22,518 bases of DNA from contig DOZO01000045.1 in the NCBI GenBank assembly GCA_003517965.1, positions 84,370 through 106,887 of the forward strand. The letters run 5' to 3'. The notes beneath the pieces were generated by a model, which was not told the DNA's origin, ran no database searches, and worked only from the letters and a program-made list of their open reading frames with translations. The DNA is from Desulfobulbaceae bacterium (GTDB lineage Bacteria > Desulfobacterota > Desulfobulbia > Desulfobulbales > Desulfurivibrionaceae). Within the stretch, counting starts at the first letter, position 1; each line of letters starts with the position of its first letter. Below, piece after piece: positions 15,232 through 22,454 of this stretch. Position numbers and translations under genes: made by a program.

Positions 15232-15782
15232 AGCCGCGATTCATAATTAAGAGTTTTAGCAAAGTTAAATCGGTCAATGACCGCAGAACAACCGTTATCT
15301 GGTTGCTGGGATTGCTTGTGGCCAGCTCTTTTTCTGTCATGGTGGCGGTAGCCGATTCGTTGCCAGTCAAGGTGCTGCGTCTCCGCCAGATAAGCGGCGG
15401 CCAGAAAAAAAACGCGCCGCCGGCACGCGATCCTTTCAACTGGTCGCAGAAGCAAATCGCCGAATTGCGGGAGCGTGATCCACCGGTCAAGACCGCCATC
15501 GCCGCCGGCCTGACCTTAAATGCCATAATCTGGGAGCCCCACCAGGCCCTGGCGGTGATTAACGGCAAAATCACGGGTGTAGGTGATCGTATTATGCTGG
15601 CAGGCGAGCGGCGCAAGCAGGCCACCATTTTGCAGATCATGATCGAAAAAGTGATCTTCGAAATTGATGGCGCTTATCATACCTTATGGCTGGAGCCGGG
15701 TTCCGGCCTACCGTCCGCCCCGGAAAAGTTGCCCATTCGGAGCCCGATCGGAAACCAAACCAAAGGAACAAACCGTCGATGA
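15228..15782 (+). CDS. PilP/MshK-like periplasmic pilus protein
   Basis: 184 aa. An N-terminal basic tail and hydrophobic helix (about 23-42) anchor or export the protein. No lipobox cysteine is present, unlike classic PilP lipoproteins. A Pro-rich linker (about 60-70) precedes a small beta domain (about 85-165: LTLNAIIWEPHQALAVING, KITGVGDRI, VIFEIDGAYHTLWL), typical of the GspC/PilP homology region that contacts the secretin. GGGAGG is well placed (15218-15223). It overlaps the PilO-like gene and the secretin gene by four bases each (ATGA). Predicted to bridge the inner-membrane PilN/PilO pair to MshL. The match to the family rests on size, domain pattern and position. Confidence 0.72.
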   Translation: MKPRFIIKSFSKVKSVNDRRTTVIWLLGLLVASSFSVMVAVADSLPVKVLRLRQISGGQKKNAPPARDPFNWSQKQIAELRERDPPVKTAIAAGLTLNAIIWEPHQALAVINGKITGVGDRIMLAGERRKQATILQIMIEKVIFEIDGAYHTLWLEPGSGLPSAPEKLPIRSPIGNQTKGTNRR

Positions 15783-17173
15783 ACAAACCACTGATCTTGA
15801 TGATCTTCATCCTGAGCATGACCGCACTGTTGGCAGCTGTAAATCCGGCTACTGCGATCGAAACCCCGGCTACTGCGACAGAACCATCGTCAGCCGGAGG
15901 AAATACCACCGTACCCTTGATCCAGAAACTTAAAGGTCATAATGCCACAGTTCGGGCAGAAGAACTGCGGGTGGACCAACTGCTTCAGGCAATCGGCCGT
16001 CAGGCGGGAATCAACATCGTGGTAGCCGGTGATATTACCGATACAATTTCCTTCGATGTTCGAGATATTTCCTTTTATGAAGTCTTTCATTTCATTATGG
16101 AGACCCGTCAATTACGTTACCGGCAGCTGAACAATGTTATTCTGGTAGAAAAGGAGAAGGTTAAGGCTGAGACTGCAGCCTTGCAACAGGAGTTACTAAC
16201 AGTGCGGGTTTGTCCCCGTTACGGTCAGGCGAGTGAATTTATCGAACAACTTCGCCCCTTAGTCTCCACTACCACCGGCGGAAGTATCAACGTAACCTCG
16301 CGAGGCGCCTGTCTGATGTTCAAAGACCGGGTGGAAAACCTGCGACGCCTCGAAGAACTGCTGATCGAACTTGATCGACCAGTGCCCCAGGTTCATATCG
16401 AGGCCAGAATCGTCACGGTCACTAACGAAGCCAAAAAACGTTTGGGGGTGAATTGGGATTACAATAACCTGTCCACTCGCAACCCCTTAACGGCCACCGC
16501 CCTCACCCTTCAAGATCCACTCACTACTGACCCTTACACCAACATCACCTTTGGCTTTCTCCGGGATAACTTAGATCTCAATGTAAAGCTTCAGGCCATG
16601 CAGAACGAAAACCTCGCGGAACTGCTTTCCGCTCCCAGCGTTCTGGTACTTAACGGCGAGGAGGCGATAATCAAGCAGGGCCAGGAGGTCCCCTATACCA
16701 GCAGCACCGCCGCTGGCACTGGCGTGCAGACCAACACTTCATTTCGGGAAGCCACCCTCAGCCTCAAGGTTACCCCGAGAGTCATCCAGGATGCCTTCGT
16801 CAATCTGAAGGTGCATGTCACCAACGACAGCGTGGCGACAAACCTGGTTGGAGATCAACCCTTAATCGACAAGCAGGAGATCAACACCCGGCTCTTTTTA
16901 AAAAACGGCGCCACCGTGGTGATCGGCGGCATTCTTAAAAAGAACAAGAGTGATTATTCCAATCAGGTACCAGGTCTTGGCGATGTCCCGATTCTTGGAC
17001 ACCTCTTCAAGAGTAACGAGAAGGAAGACAGCAAACGCGAACTACTGGTTTTTATTACCACCACTGTAGTCAATCTTGAGCAGTTGGGTGAAGCCGAGAA
17101 CACCAACCCCGACTACATCCGCAAAGAGTTTGGCCTGCACAAAGATAACATCGGCAGCAAAGGTGGAACGTGA
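15779..17173 (+). CDS. mshL: Pilus secretin MshL (outer-membrane pore)
   Basis: 464 aa from the ATG at 15779, which shares ATGA with the preceding stop. The longer open frame from 15686 overlaps the PilP-like gene and lacks support. Signal peptide about 1-26, then a short Ala/Thr/Pro-rich segment. An STN/N0-type domain spans about 55-125 and a short N1-like domain about 135-200. The secretin beta-barrel domain runs about 205-432: VHIEARIVTVTNEAKKRLGV, AELLSAPSVLVLNGEEA, and VPGLGDVPILGHLF (397-410), the typical secretin signature, ending in ELLVFITTTVV. It is shorter than PilQ, with no AMIN domain, as expected of MshL. No lipobox is present. It forms the ring through which the pilus leaves the cell. 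Confidence 0.93.
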   Translation: MNKPLILMIFILSMTALLAAVNPATAIETPATATEPSSAGGNTTVPLIQKLKGHNATVRAEELRVDQLLQAIGRQAGINIVVAGDITDTISFDVRDISFYEVFHFIMETRQLRYRQLNNVILVEKEKVKAETAALQQELLTVRVCPRYGQASEFIEQLRPLVSTTTGGSINVTSRGACLMFKDRVENLRRLEELLIELDRPVPQVHIEARIVTVTNEAKKRLGVNWDYNNLSTRNPLTATALTLQDPLTTDPYTNITFGFLRDNLDLNVKLQAMQNENLAELLSAPSVLVLNGEEAIIKQGQEVPYTSSTAAGTGVQTNTSFREATLSLKVTPRVIQDAFVNLKVHVTNDSVATNLVGDQPLIDKQEINTRLFLKNGATVVIGGILKKNKSDYSNQVPGLGDVPILGHLFKSNEKEDSKRELLVFITTTVVNLEQLGEAENTNPDYIRKEFGLHKDNIGSKGGT

Positions 17174-18084
17174 CTGAAACAAGCAGTTTCCTCATAAATT
17201 ATCTGCTTTTTTTCGGACTTGACCGAGAACCTTTTCTCATTCCCCCCGACCGAGAGGTTTTTTATCCTTCTCCAGGCCATCGCGGCGCCGAGGGAGCGTT
17301 GCGTTTCGGCCTGGATCAAGGAGAAGGTTTCATGATCCTCACCGGTGAGGTGGGCACCGGTAAGACATTGCTGTTGAGGCGGCTGCTGGCCGGATTGCCT
17401 CAACGTTACGAGACAGCTCTTATTCTCTCGCCAAATCTGACTCCGCAGGAACTACTACCGGCCATTCTCCACGATCTCGGTCTAACACCAGCTATCGAAC
17501 CAAATACCGGGATCGGCATGGATCGCCTGTTGCGCCAGCTCAACGATCATCTCGCCGAACTGGCCGATCAGGGCCGACGGCTGGTGGTGGTCATTGATGA
17601 GGCCCAGAATCTGCCCTTAGAGAGTATGGAACAATTACGTCTGCTTTCAAATTTTGAATCAGATACCAACAAGCTGATTCAGATCATTCTGGTTGGTCAG
17701 CCGGAATTGCGAGAACGACTGAACCGAAATGAACTGCGCCAACTCCGACAACGGATCGCCGTAGTTGAACAGTTGCAGCCTCTCGCCACCGAGGAAATCA
17801 TTCTTTATGTCGATACCAGATTGAGCTGGGCCGGCGGGACCAGATTGGAAATCAGCCGGCCTGCCCTAACCTTGCTCCAGCGTTATTCTCAAGGCATCCC
17901 TCGGTTGATAAATAAGGCCTTCAGCCGGGCCTTGCTAATTGCTTACAGCCAGCAAAGCCTCACCATTACCCATGCAATTTTACAGGAATCCATCGCCTCC
18001 TTGGATGAAGCCGATTTTCCGTGGGAAAACAAGTTACCCACCCTGATCCCTGATCCTCAACCCTTAACTTCCGGATTGTTATGA
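17170..18084 (+). CDS. mshM: AAA+ ATPase MshM (ExeA/GspA family)
   Basis: 304 aa, starting at GTG 17170 (overlap GTGA with the secretin stop; AAAGGTGGA just upstream). The N-terminal FFGLDREPF segment is the usual start of ExeA-type ATPases. Walker A is GEVGTGKT (59-66), Walker B is VVVIDEAQ (139-146), and SNF with QIILVGQPELRERL marks sensor 1. RQRIAV (about 197) carries the arginine finger region. There is no C-terminal membrane helix or peptidoglycan-binding domain, unlike full-length ExeA. The family energises insertion or multimerisation of secretins, which fits its position right after mshL. It overlaps mshE by four bases. Confidence 0.9.
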   Translation: MTETSSFLINYLLFFGLDREPFLIPPDREVFYPSPGHRGAEGALRFGLDQGEGFMILTGEVGTGKTLLLRRLLAGLPQRYETALILSPNLTPQELLPAILHDLGLTPAIEPNTGIGMDRLLRQLNDHLAELADQGRRLVVVIDEAQNLPLESMEQLRLLSNFESDTNKLIQIILVGQPELRERLNRNELRQLRQRIAVVEQLQPLATEEIILYVDTRLSWAGGTRLEISRPALTLLQRYSQGIPRLINKAFSRALLIAYSQQSLTITHAILQESIASLDEADFPWENKLPTLIPDPQPLTSGLL

Positions 18085-19727
18085 GCGCTAACCCTATGCA
18101 GAAAAAAAAGCTCGGTGATATTTTAGTGGAAAGCGGCCTGATTTCCGCCACCCAGCTTCAACAGGGCCTTGTTTACGGCAAGGAGCATAACCTGAAGATA
18201 GGAGATGCCCTGCAGGGCCTTGGTTTTGTCAACGAAAGTTCCATTGCCCGGACTCTGGCCAAGCAGCTCGATATTCTCTTTATTGATTTCAACCGGGTAG
18301 TGGTTGACCCGGTGGTGGCAAGAATCATCCCGGAGATGGTGGCCCGCAAACACAAGGTAATAGCCCTGGGTCGGCGTCCCGGTGAAATCCTGGTAGCCTT
18401 CGCCGACCCCCTGAATATTTTTGTCACTGATGAAATATCCCGTTATATTAATGAAAAACTGGTAATCTGCACCGGAGTGGCTTCCCTGATCACTGCTGCC
18501 GTAGACCAGGTTTACAGTATCAAAAAACCCCGCGAGACAGTGGCCAAGGCCAAGGGCGAGGATGAATCGGCCGCGGTTGCAGCGGTTAATGAAATGATTC
18601 TCCAGGCGGTACTTTCCGGGGCCAGCGACCTGCACCTCGAACCGACTGAAACCAAGGTTAGAATTCGACTGCGGGTGGATGGTCTGCTTCGTCAGGTAAA
18701 GGAATTCCCCCTTGAAATGCACGCCCCCTTAGTCTCTCGGATAAAGATTATCTCCCAGCTCGATATTGGTGAGCGGCGCAAACCCCAGGATGGCCGTTGT
18801 GAAATCCCGGTTTCCGGCCGGGATATCGATATCCGGGTTTCAGTCCTGCCCCTGAGCAAGGGTGAAAAGGTGGTGATGCGGCTGCTTGACAAGAGCAAGG
18901 TTAAAATCGACCTTGCGGCCCTTGGCTTCGAAGATGCCCAGTTGGCGCAATTCGAGCGCCATATTACCCGTCCCCACGAAATCGTCCTGGTCACCGGCCC
19001 TACCGGCAGCGGTAAAACCACCACCCTCTACGCCGCCCTCCATCGGATCAACAACGTGGATCGCAATGTCATCACCGTTGAGGACCCGGTCGAATATGAA
19101 CTGGCCGGGGTCAATCAGGTTCAGGTCAACCGCAAGGCAGACCTGACCTTTGCCAACGCCCTGCGCGCCATTCTCCGTCAGGATCCAGATGTGATCATGA
19201 TCGGCGAAATCCGCGACCCGGAAACCGCAGAAATTGCCATACAGTCGGCCCTAACCGGACATCTGGTACTTTCAACCCTCCATACCAACGATGCGGCCGG
19301 AGCAATCGCCCGACTGGTTGACATGGAAATTCCACCATTCTTGATCGCCACCGCGGTAGGAATGGTAGTAGCTCAACGCCTGGTTCGGCGGCTTTGCCCA
19401 CACTGCCGCGAAGCCTTTACCCCACCTGCAGCAGTACAGCAAGAAATGGGCTTGGCCTACAATACTCAGCTGATTATTTATCGGCCCAAGGGTTGCCCGC
19501 GATGCGATGACAACGGCTTCAAGGGCAGACTGGCGGTGCATGAGACCCTGTCAGTCTCCCCGGCTATCGAGGAGCTGATCATGTCCAGGGCCTCCAGCCA
19601 TGAAATTTTTTACCAGGCCGAACGCGAGGGGATGATTTCGCTGCGCCGAGCTGGAATCGCCAAGGTATTGGCCGGCCATACCTCCCTTGATGAAGTGTTG
19701 CGGGTAACCATGGATGCGGTTGCTTAA
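18081..19727 (+). CDS. mshE: Pilus assembly ATPase MshE (PilB/GspE family) with N-terminal MshEN domain
   Basis: 548 aa, shares ATGA with mshM. Residues 10-62 form two tandem repeats of the MshEN c-di-GMP-binding motif, starting KLGDILVESGLI (10-21) and KIGDALQGLGFV (39-50) with a five-residue spacer. Both start with Lys instead of the consensus Arg. A linker leads to the ATPase: Walker A GPTGSGKTT (306-314), Asp box near VEDPVEYE, Walker B VIMIGEIRD (371-379), and His box TGHLVLSTLHTND (392-404). Two Cys pairs follow (CPHC 439-442 and CPRC near 473-476), a zinc site typical of this family. This motor drives pilin extraction from the membrane and fibre growth via MshG. It is followed by a 38-base spacer made mostly of heptamer repeats. 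Confidence 0.95.
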   Translation: MSANPMQKKKLGDILVESGLISATQLQQGLVYGKEHNLKIGDALQGLGFVNESSIARTLAKQLDILFIDFNRVVVDPVVARIIPEMVARKHKVIALGRRPGEILVAFADPLNIFVTDEISRYINEKLVICTGVASLITAAVDQVYSIKKPRETVAKAKGEDESAAVAAVNEMILQAVLSGASDLHLEPTETKVRIRLRVDGLLRQVKEFPLEMHAPLVSRIKIISQLDIGERRKPQDGRCEIPVSGRDIDIRVSVLPLSKGEKVVMRLLDKSKVKIDLAALGFEDAQLAQFERHITRPHEIVLVTGPTGSGKTTTLYAALHRINNVDRNVITVEDPVEYELAGVNQVQVNRKADLTFANALRAILRQDPDVIMIGEIRDPETAEIAIQSALTGHLVLSTLHTNDAAGAIARLVDMEIPPFLIATAVGMVVAQRLVRRLCPHCREAFTPPAAVQQEMGLAYNTQLIIYRPKGCPRCDDNGFKGRLAVHETLSVSPAIEELIMSRASSHEIFYQAEREGMISLRRAGIAKVLAGHTSLDEVLRVTMDAVA

Positions 19728-19730
19728 AAA

Positions 19731-19758
19731 CTCAGCCCTCAGCACTCAGCACTAAGGA
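19731..19758 (+). repeat. Heptamer repeat array in the mshE-mshG spacer
   Basis: Four head-to-tail heptamers: CTCAGCC (19731-19737), CTCAGCA (19738-19744), CTCAGCA (19745-19751) and CTAAGGA (19752-19758). The last unit contains AAGGA, which serves as the ribosome-binding site of mshG (7 bases before its ATG). The same family occurs in opposite orientation after mshA. Confidence 0.75.
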
Positions 19759-19765
19759 TTTAAAG

Positions 19766-21004
19766 ATGCCCGGATTTCAATACGAAGCGATGAACCAAAA
19801 AGGTGAGATTATCACCGGTTTTTTTGCCGCCGAGACCGTGGCCGAGGTGGAGGACCGACTATCCCAAAACGGCCTCAGTCCGCTTAAGGTGCAGATCAGT
19901 TTCAGCGAGGAAGGAGCAGCGGCAAACCTCAATCTCCCTACCCTGATGGAACGCCTGCACGGCATCAAAATCGACGATCTGATTCTTTTCTGCCGCCAGC
20001 TATCCACCATGCTGGCCGCCGGCATCGTCATTCTTCAGGCCCTGCGGATTATTGGCCGCCAGGCGCAAAATGTTTTGCTGCGCATAGCGGCACTGGATAT
20101 CGCCGACCGGGTGGAAGGCGGGACAAAATTAAGCGACGCCTTCTCCGTCCATCACAAAACTTTTACCCCACTTTTTTTCAACATGGTGCGAGTCGGCGAA
20201 GAAACCGGCAGCCTGGATCGTTCCTTCGACTATCTGTCCAAGCTTAATGAAAATGAAAAAAATATCCAGACCAAGATAAAAGCCGCCACCAGTTACCCAA
20301 AGATCGTCATCGGCGCACTGGTCGTAGCCATTCTATTTTTAATGACCTTCGTGATGCCCAAGTTTGTCACCCTTTTTTCTTCTTCCAAGCAGGAACTGCC
20401 TTTGCCGACGAAAATCCTGATCGCAGGCAGCAACTTCATCACCGGCAATTTCTTCATTCTGTTTTTTATAACCGTGGCTCTGATCACCGCCTACCGGATG
20501 GCCCTACGCAATGAGAGCTTCGTGTTAGCCCAGGATCAGTTGCGACTGCGGCTGCCGATCTTTGGTGAATTGGGCATCAAGATTTATATGTCCCGCTTCT
20601 GCAGGGTCTTCGCAGTACTTACCGTAAGCGGAGTTGATATTGTCCGCGCCCTGGATCTGGCCGGCGCCGCCCTGGGAAATCGAGTCCTCGCCGGGATGAT
20701 GGAAAAAATCCGCCACGAGGTGGAACAAGGCCGTCATCTGTCTGAGGCTATGGCCGATTATCCGATACTACCTTCTCTGGTAAGGGAAATGCTATCGGTG
20801 GGCGAGCAGTCTGGCCGCATGGATGAAATGATGGTCAAGGTGGCGGATTATTACGACACGGAAAGCGATTACACCATCAAAAATCTTTCCACCCTGATCG
20901 AACCGGTTCTGCTACTGGCTTTAGGTGGGGTGGTGGCTATCTTCGCCCTTGCCATTTTCATGCCCATGTGGGATATGATGAACGTGGTCAAGGGCGGCGG
21001 TTAA
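19766..21004 (+). CDS. mshG: Inner-membrane platform protein MshG (PilC/GspF family)
   Basis: 412 aa with two T2SSF domains. The N-terminal cytoplasmic stretch (MPGFQYEAMNQKGEIITG) is the usual PilC/GspF start. Domain 1 (about 70-190) includes FCRQLSTMLAAGI and VGEETGSL. The second copy (about 270-395) includes FCRVFAVLTVSGVDIVRALD and SVGEQSGRMDEM. Membrane helices lie at about 178-198, 229-244 and 379-400. AAGGA in the upstream heptamer array is the Shine-Dalgarno. The protein is the membrane turntable contacted by MshE and recruits pilins. It is followed by a 90-base spacer before mshA. Standard length and motifs. Confidence 0.94.
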   Translation: MPGFQYEAMNQKGEIITGFFAAETVAEVEDRLSQNGLSPLKVQISFSEEGAAANLNLPTLMERLHGIKIDDLILFCRQLSTMLAAGIVILQALRIIGRQAQNVLLRIAALDIADRVEGGTKLSDAFSVHHKTFTPLFFNMVRVGEETGSLDRSFDYLSKLNENEKNIQTKIKAATSYPKIVIGALVVAILFLMTFVMPKFVTLFSSSKQELPLPTKILIAGSNFITGNFFILFFITVALITAYRMALRNESFVLAQDQLRLRLPIFGELGIKIYMSRFCRVFAVLTVSGVDIVRALDLAGAALGNRVLAGMMEKIRHEVEQGRHLSEAMADYPILPSLVREMLSVGEQSGRMDEMMVKVADYYDTESDYTIKNLSTLIEPVLLLALGGVVAIFALAIFMPMWDMMNVVKGGG

Positions 21005-21094
21005 AGCTGCCGAATACAACGACCGACACACAGCGCTAAATGACAGCTGTGCAATAAAGGGATCTACCCTCAACACAACTCTTAGGAGGAACAA

Positions 21095-21517
21095 ATGGAC
21101 ATGAAACGGACAAAACTTGGTCAACAGGGCTTTACCATGATCGAATTAATCATGGTCATCGTTATTCTGGCAATTTTGTCGGTAGTAGCGATTCCAAAAT
21201 TTATCGACATGCGCACCGAAGCCGCAAAGTCTGCCGCAGACGGGGTGTTCGCCGCAACCCAGTCCGCAGCCGTCATCAATCATGCTTCGGTAATGATGGG
21301 CAAGGCAGCCGCTACCCTGCCAGCTTATGAAGCAACTGATTGTGCCAACGGCCTGATCGCGGGTGCCAATGCTGGCACCTGTCTGATGAAAGCCCTGGAA
21401 GGTACTCCCGAAGGATGGGCCGCCAGTGCCAAAACCATTACCAAGGACACCTATGTCATCACCGTGACCACGGATCAGACAGCAAACGCCAAGGCGGTAT
21501 TAAGTAAAAGCTGGTAG
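21095..21517 (+). CDS. mshA: Major pilin MshA-like (type IVa prepilin)
   Basis: 140-aa prepilin. The leader MDMKRTKLGQQG is basic, with cleavage at G12/F13. FTMIE gives Glu5 at residue 17, followed by a 25-residue hydrophobic helix ending in IPKF. The mature protein is about 128 aa, with two cysteines (C83 and C96) that can form the disulphide loop, and a VITVTTD strand near the C-terminus. AGGAGGA lies a few bases before the ATG, the strongest ribosome site in the window, in keeping with high expression. The 90-base leader contains a small CACAGC / GCTGTG inverted repeat (21029-21034 and 21046-21051). The major-pilin role is inferred from size, ribosome site and lack of other candidates. Confidence 0.85.
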   Translation: MDMKRTKLGQQGFTMIELIMVIVILAILSVVAIPKFIDMRTEAAKSAADGVFAATQSAAVINHASVMMGKAAATLPAYEATDCANGLIAGANAGTCLMKALEGTPEGWAASAKTITKDTYVITVTTDQTANAKAVLSKSW

Positions 21518-21529
21518 GATAACAGGAGA

Positions 21530-21571
21530 AGTGCTGAGTGCTGAGTGCTGAGTGCTTAGTGCTTAGTTGTG
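21530..21571 (+). repeat. Heptamer repeat array after mshA
   Basis: Six heptamers head to tail: AGTGCTG at 21530, 21537 and 21544, AGTGCTT at 21551 and 21558, and a degenerate AGTTGTG at 21565. They are the reverse complement of the CTCAGCA-type units before mshG. Such heptanucleotide arrays are like the short tandemly repeated sequences known from cyanobacteria, but their origin here is unknown. Confidence 0.8.
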
Positions 21572-21676
21572 CATGTAAAAAGCTTCCTTGCTATTTTTTT
21601 ACGCTCACCGGTCAGGAAACAAACAATACGATGCACAACAGGTGAAGGCTCAACACTCCGTACTCAGCATTCACAA
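21566..21676. repeat. Imperfect inverted repeat element downstream of mshA
   Basis: GTTGTGCAT (21566-21574) is exactly complementary to ATGCACAAC (21631-21639). Beyond them, the heptamer array pairs imperfectly with CTCAACA-CTCCGTA-CTCAGCA-type units at about 21650-21671. The loop holds an A-run/T-run pair (AAAAAGC at 21577, GCTATTTTTTT at 21590-21600), which could act as a weak terminator for mshA. The whole could fold into a long hairpin in the mRNA. No open reading frame is inside. Confidence 0.5.
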
Positions 21677-21723
21677 CTTTACAATCAGTATCTTGCGCTA
21701 AAACAGCTTAAGGAAGAGTAACC

Positions 21724-22182
21724 GTGGAATCAATATCCCGAAAAAGTCAAAAACTGATTCATTGCAAGGTCTCTAATCAGGAAGGAGAGAACAGCATCCG
21801 CCTGATTGAAATAGAGGTGTTCAAGATGTGGGAACACCTGTTACGGACTCGTCATCAAATGCAGATAAGCGAACCGCAGCTTTGTCTGTGGATTAGTGAA
21901 ACAGCGTACGATGATAACGCCGAAATTTTCGACCATGCCGGCGAGGTGAAGAATGTTGACCTCATCGAAGTCCACATTTTCGATGTAGAATACGGTTTCA
22001 CCCACACGATTGAGCGTTATTCACTGGCCCCCGAGACCGAACAGGTGGTGCTCACGATCTCGGCACATATCCCTGAAGCTCTGGAAGGCCAATACGATCT
22101 CGAGGTAGTGCCTGGCTACATCATTATCCAAAAACCCTCTGACAAAGAACGACGTCCGATGATCCTTGGTTTGACTTACTGA
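21724..22182 (+). CDS. Hypothetical protein, 152 aa, not recognised
   Basis: Starts at GTG 21724 with AAGGAAGAG a few bases upstream, a good ribosome site. There is no signal peptide, membrane helix or known motif. It is acidic, with alternating strand-like segments (CLWISETAYDD, NVDLIEVHIFDVEYGF, VVLTISAHIPEAL, YDLEVVPGYIIIQ) suggesting a small beta-rich cytoplasmic domain. It has two cysteines (14 and 54). Codon use looks like that of its neighbours. Its stop overlaps the start of the next gene by one base, so the two are probably translated together. Its place after the major pilin does not prove a pilus role. Function unknown. Confidence 0.75.
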   Translation: MESISRKSQKLIHCKVSNQEGENSIRLIEIEVFKMWEHLLRTRHQMQISEPQLCLWISETAYDDNAEIFDHAGEVKNVDLIEVHIFDVEYGFTHTIERYSLAPETEQVVLTISAHIPEALEGQYDLEVVPGYIIIQKPSDKERRPMILGLTY

Positions 22183-22454
22183 TGACACCTGAGCCCAAAA
22201 AAAATAAAACCTGGCTGTTCAATATCATGTTCATTACCGGCTGTGCCGCCATCCTGATTTTTTTGCTCAAGGCTCCGCCCGAATCAACCACCAAACTGCC
22301 CAAGGATGCAACTCATCTGCAATTTTATCCCATGGACAAAAAGGAGGCTGAGAAACATTGCGGTCTCTGCCATGCTCCAGAAGGCCAGGCCCCTCTACCT
22401 GCTGGCCATCCTCCTAAATACCGATGTCTCTTTTGCCACAAAAAACACAAATAA
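22182..22454 (+). CDS. Small membrane-anchored dihaem c-type cytochrome
   Basis: 90 aa. A basic start (KKNK) leads to one membrane helix (about 11-29), followed by a periplasmic tail of about 60 residues. Two haem c attachment motifs are present: CGLCH (60-64) and CLFCH (82-86), within 27 residues. Additional histidines (H45, H59, H76, H89) could serve as distal ligands for bis-His haems. The Pro-rich spacer with GHPP recalls small NapB- or NapC/c3-like cytochromes, but I cannot name the family. The ATG overlaps the stop of the 152-aa gene by one base and has no Shine-Dalgarno, so translation is probably coupled. Likely transfers electrons between quinol-linked complexes and periplasmic partners. 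Confidence 0.8.
   Translation: MTPEPKKNKTWLFNIMFITGCAAILIFLLKAPPESTTKLPKDATHLQFYPMDKKEAEKHCGLCHAPEGQAPLPAGHPPKYRCLFCHKKHK

Noticed and set aside
17170..18084. Stand-alone DNA transposition ATPase (TniB/IstB type)
   Set aside because: The Walker motifs alone would allow it, but the FFGLDREPF start and position between secretin and assembly ATPase fit MshM/ExeA.
21577..21600. Intrinsic terminator after mshA
   Set aside because: The stem (AAAAAGC with GCTATTTTT) is mostly A-T pairs with a bulge and too weak to call as a terminator on its own; it is mentioned inside the repeat feature.
21530..21676. Insertion sequence or MITE
   Set aside because: There is an imperfect inverted repeat but no clear terminal ends, target duplication or second copy in the window; a repeat-derived spacer is the safer call.
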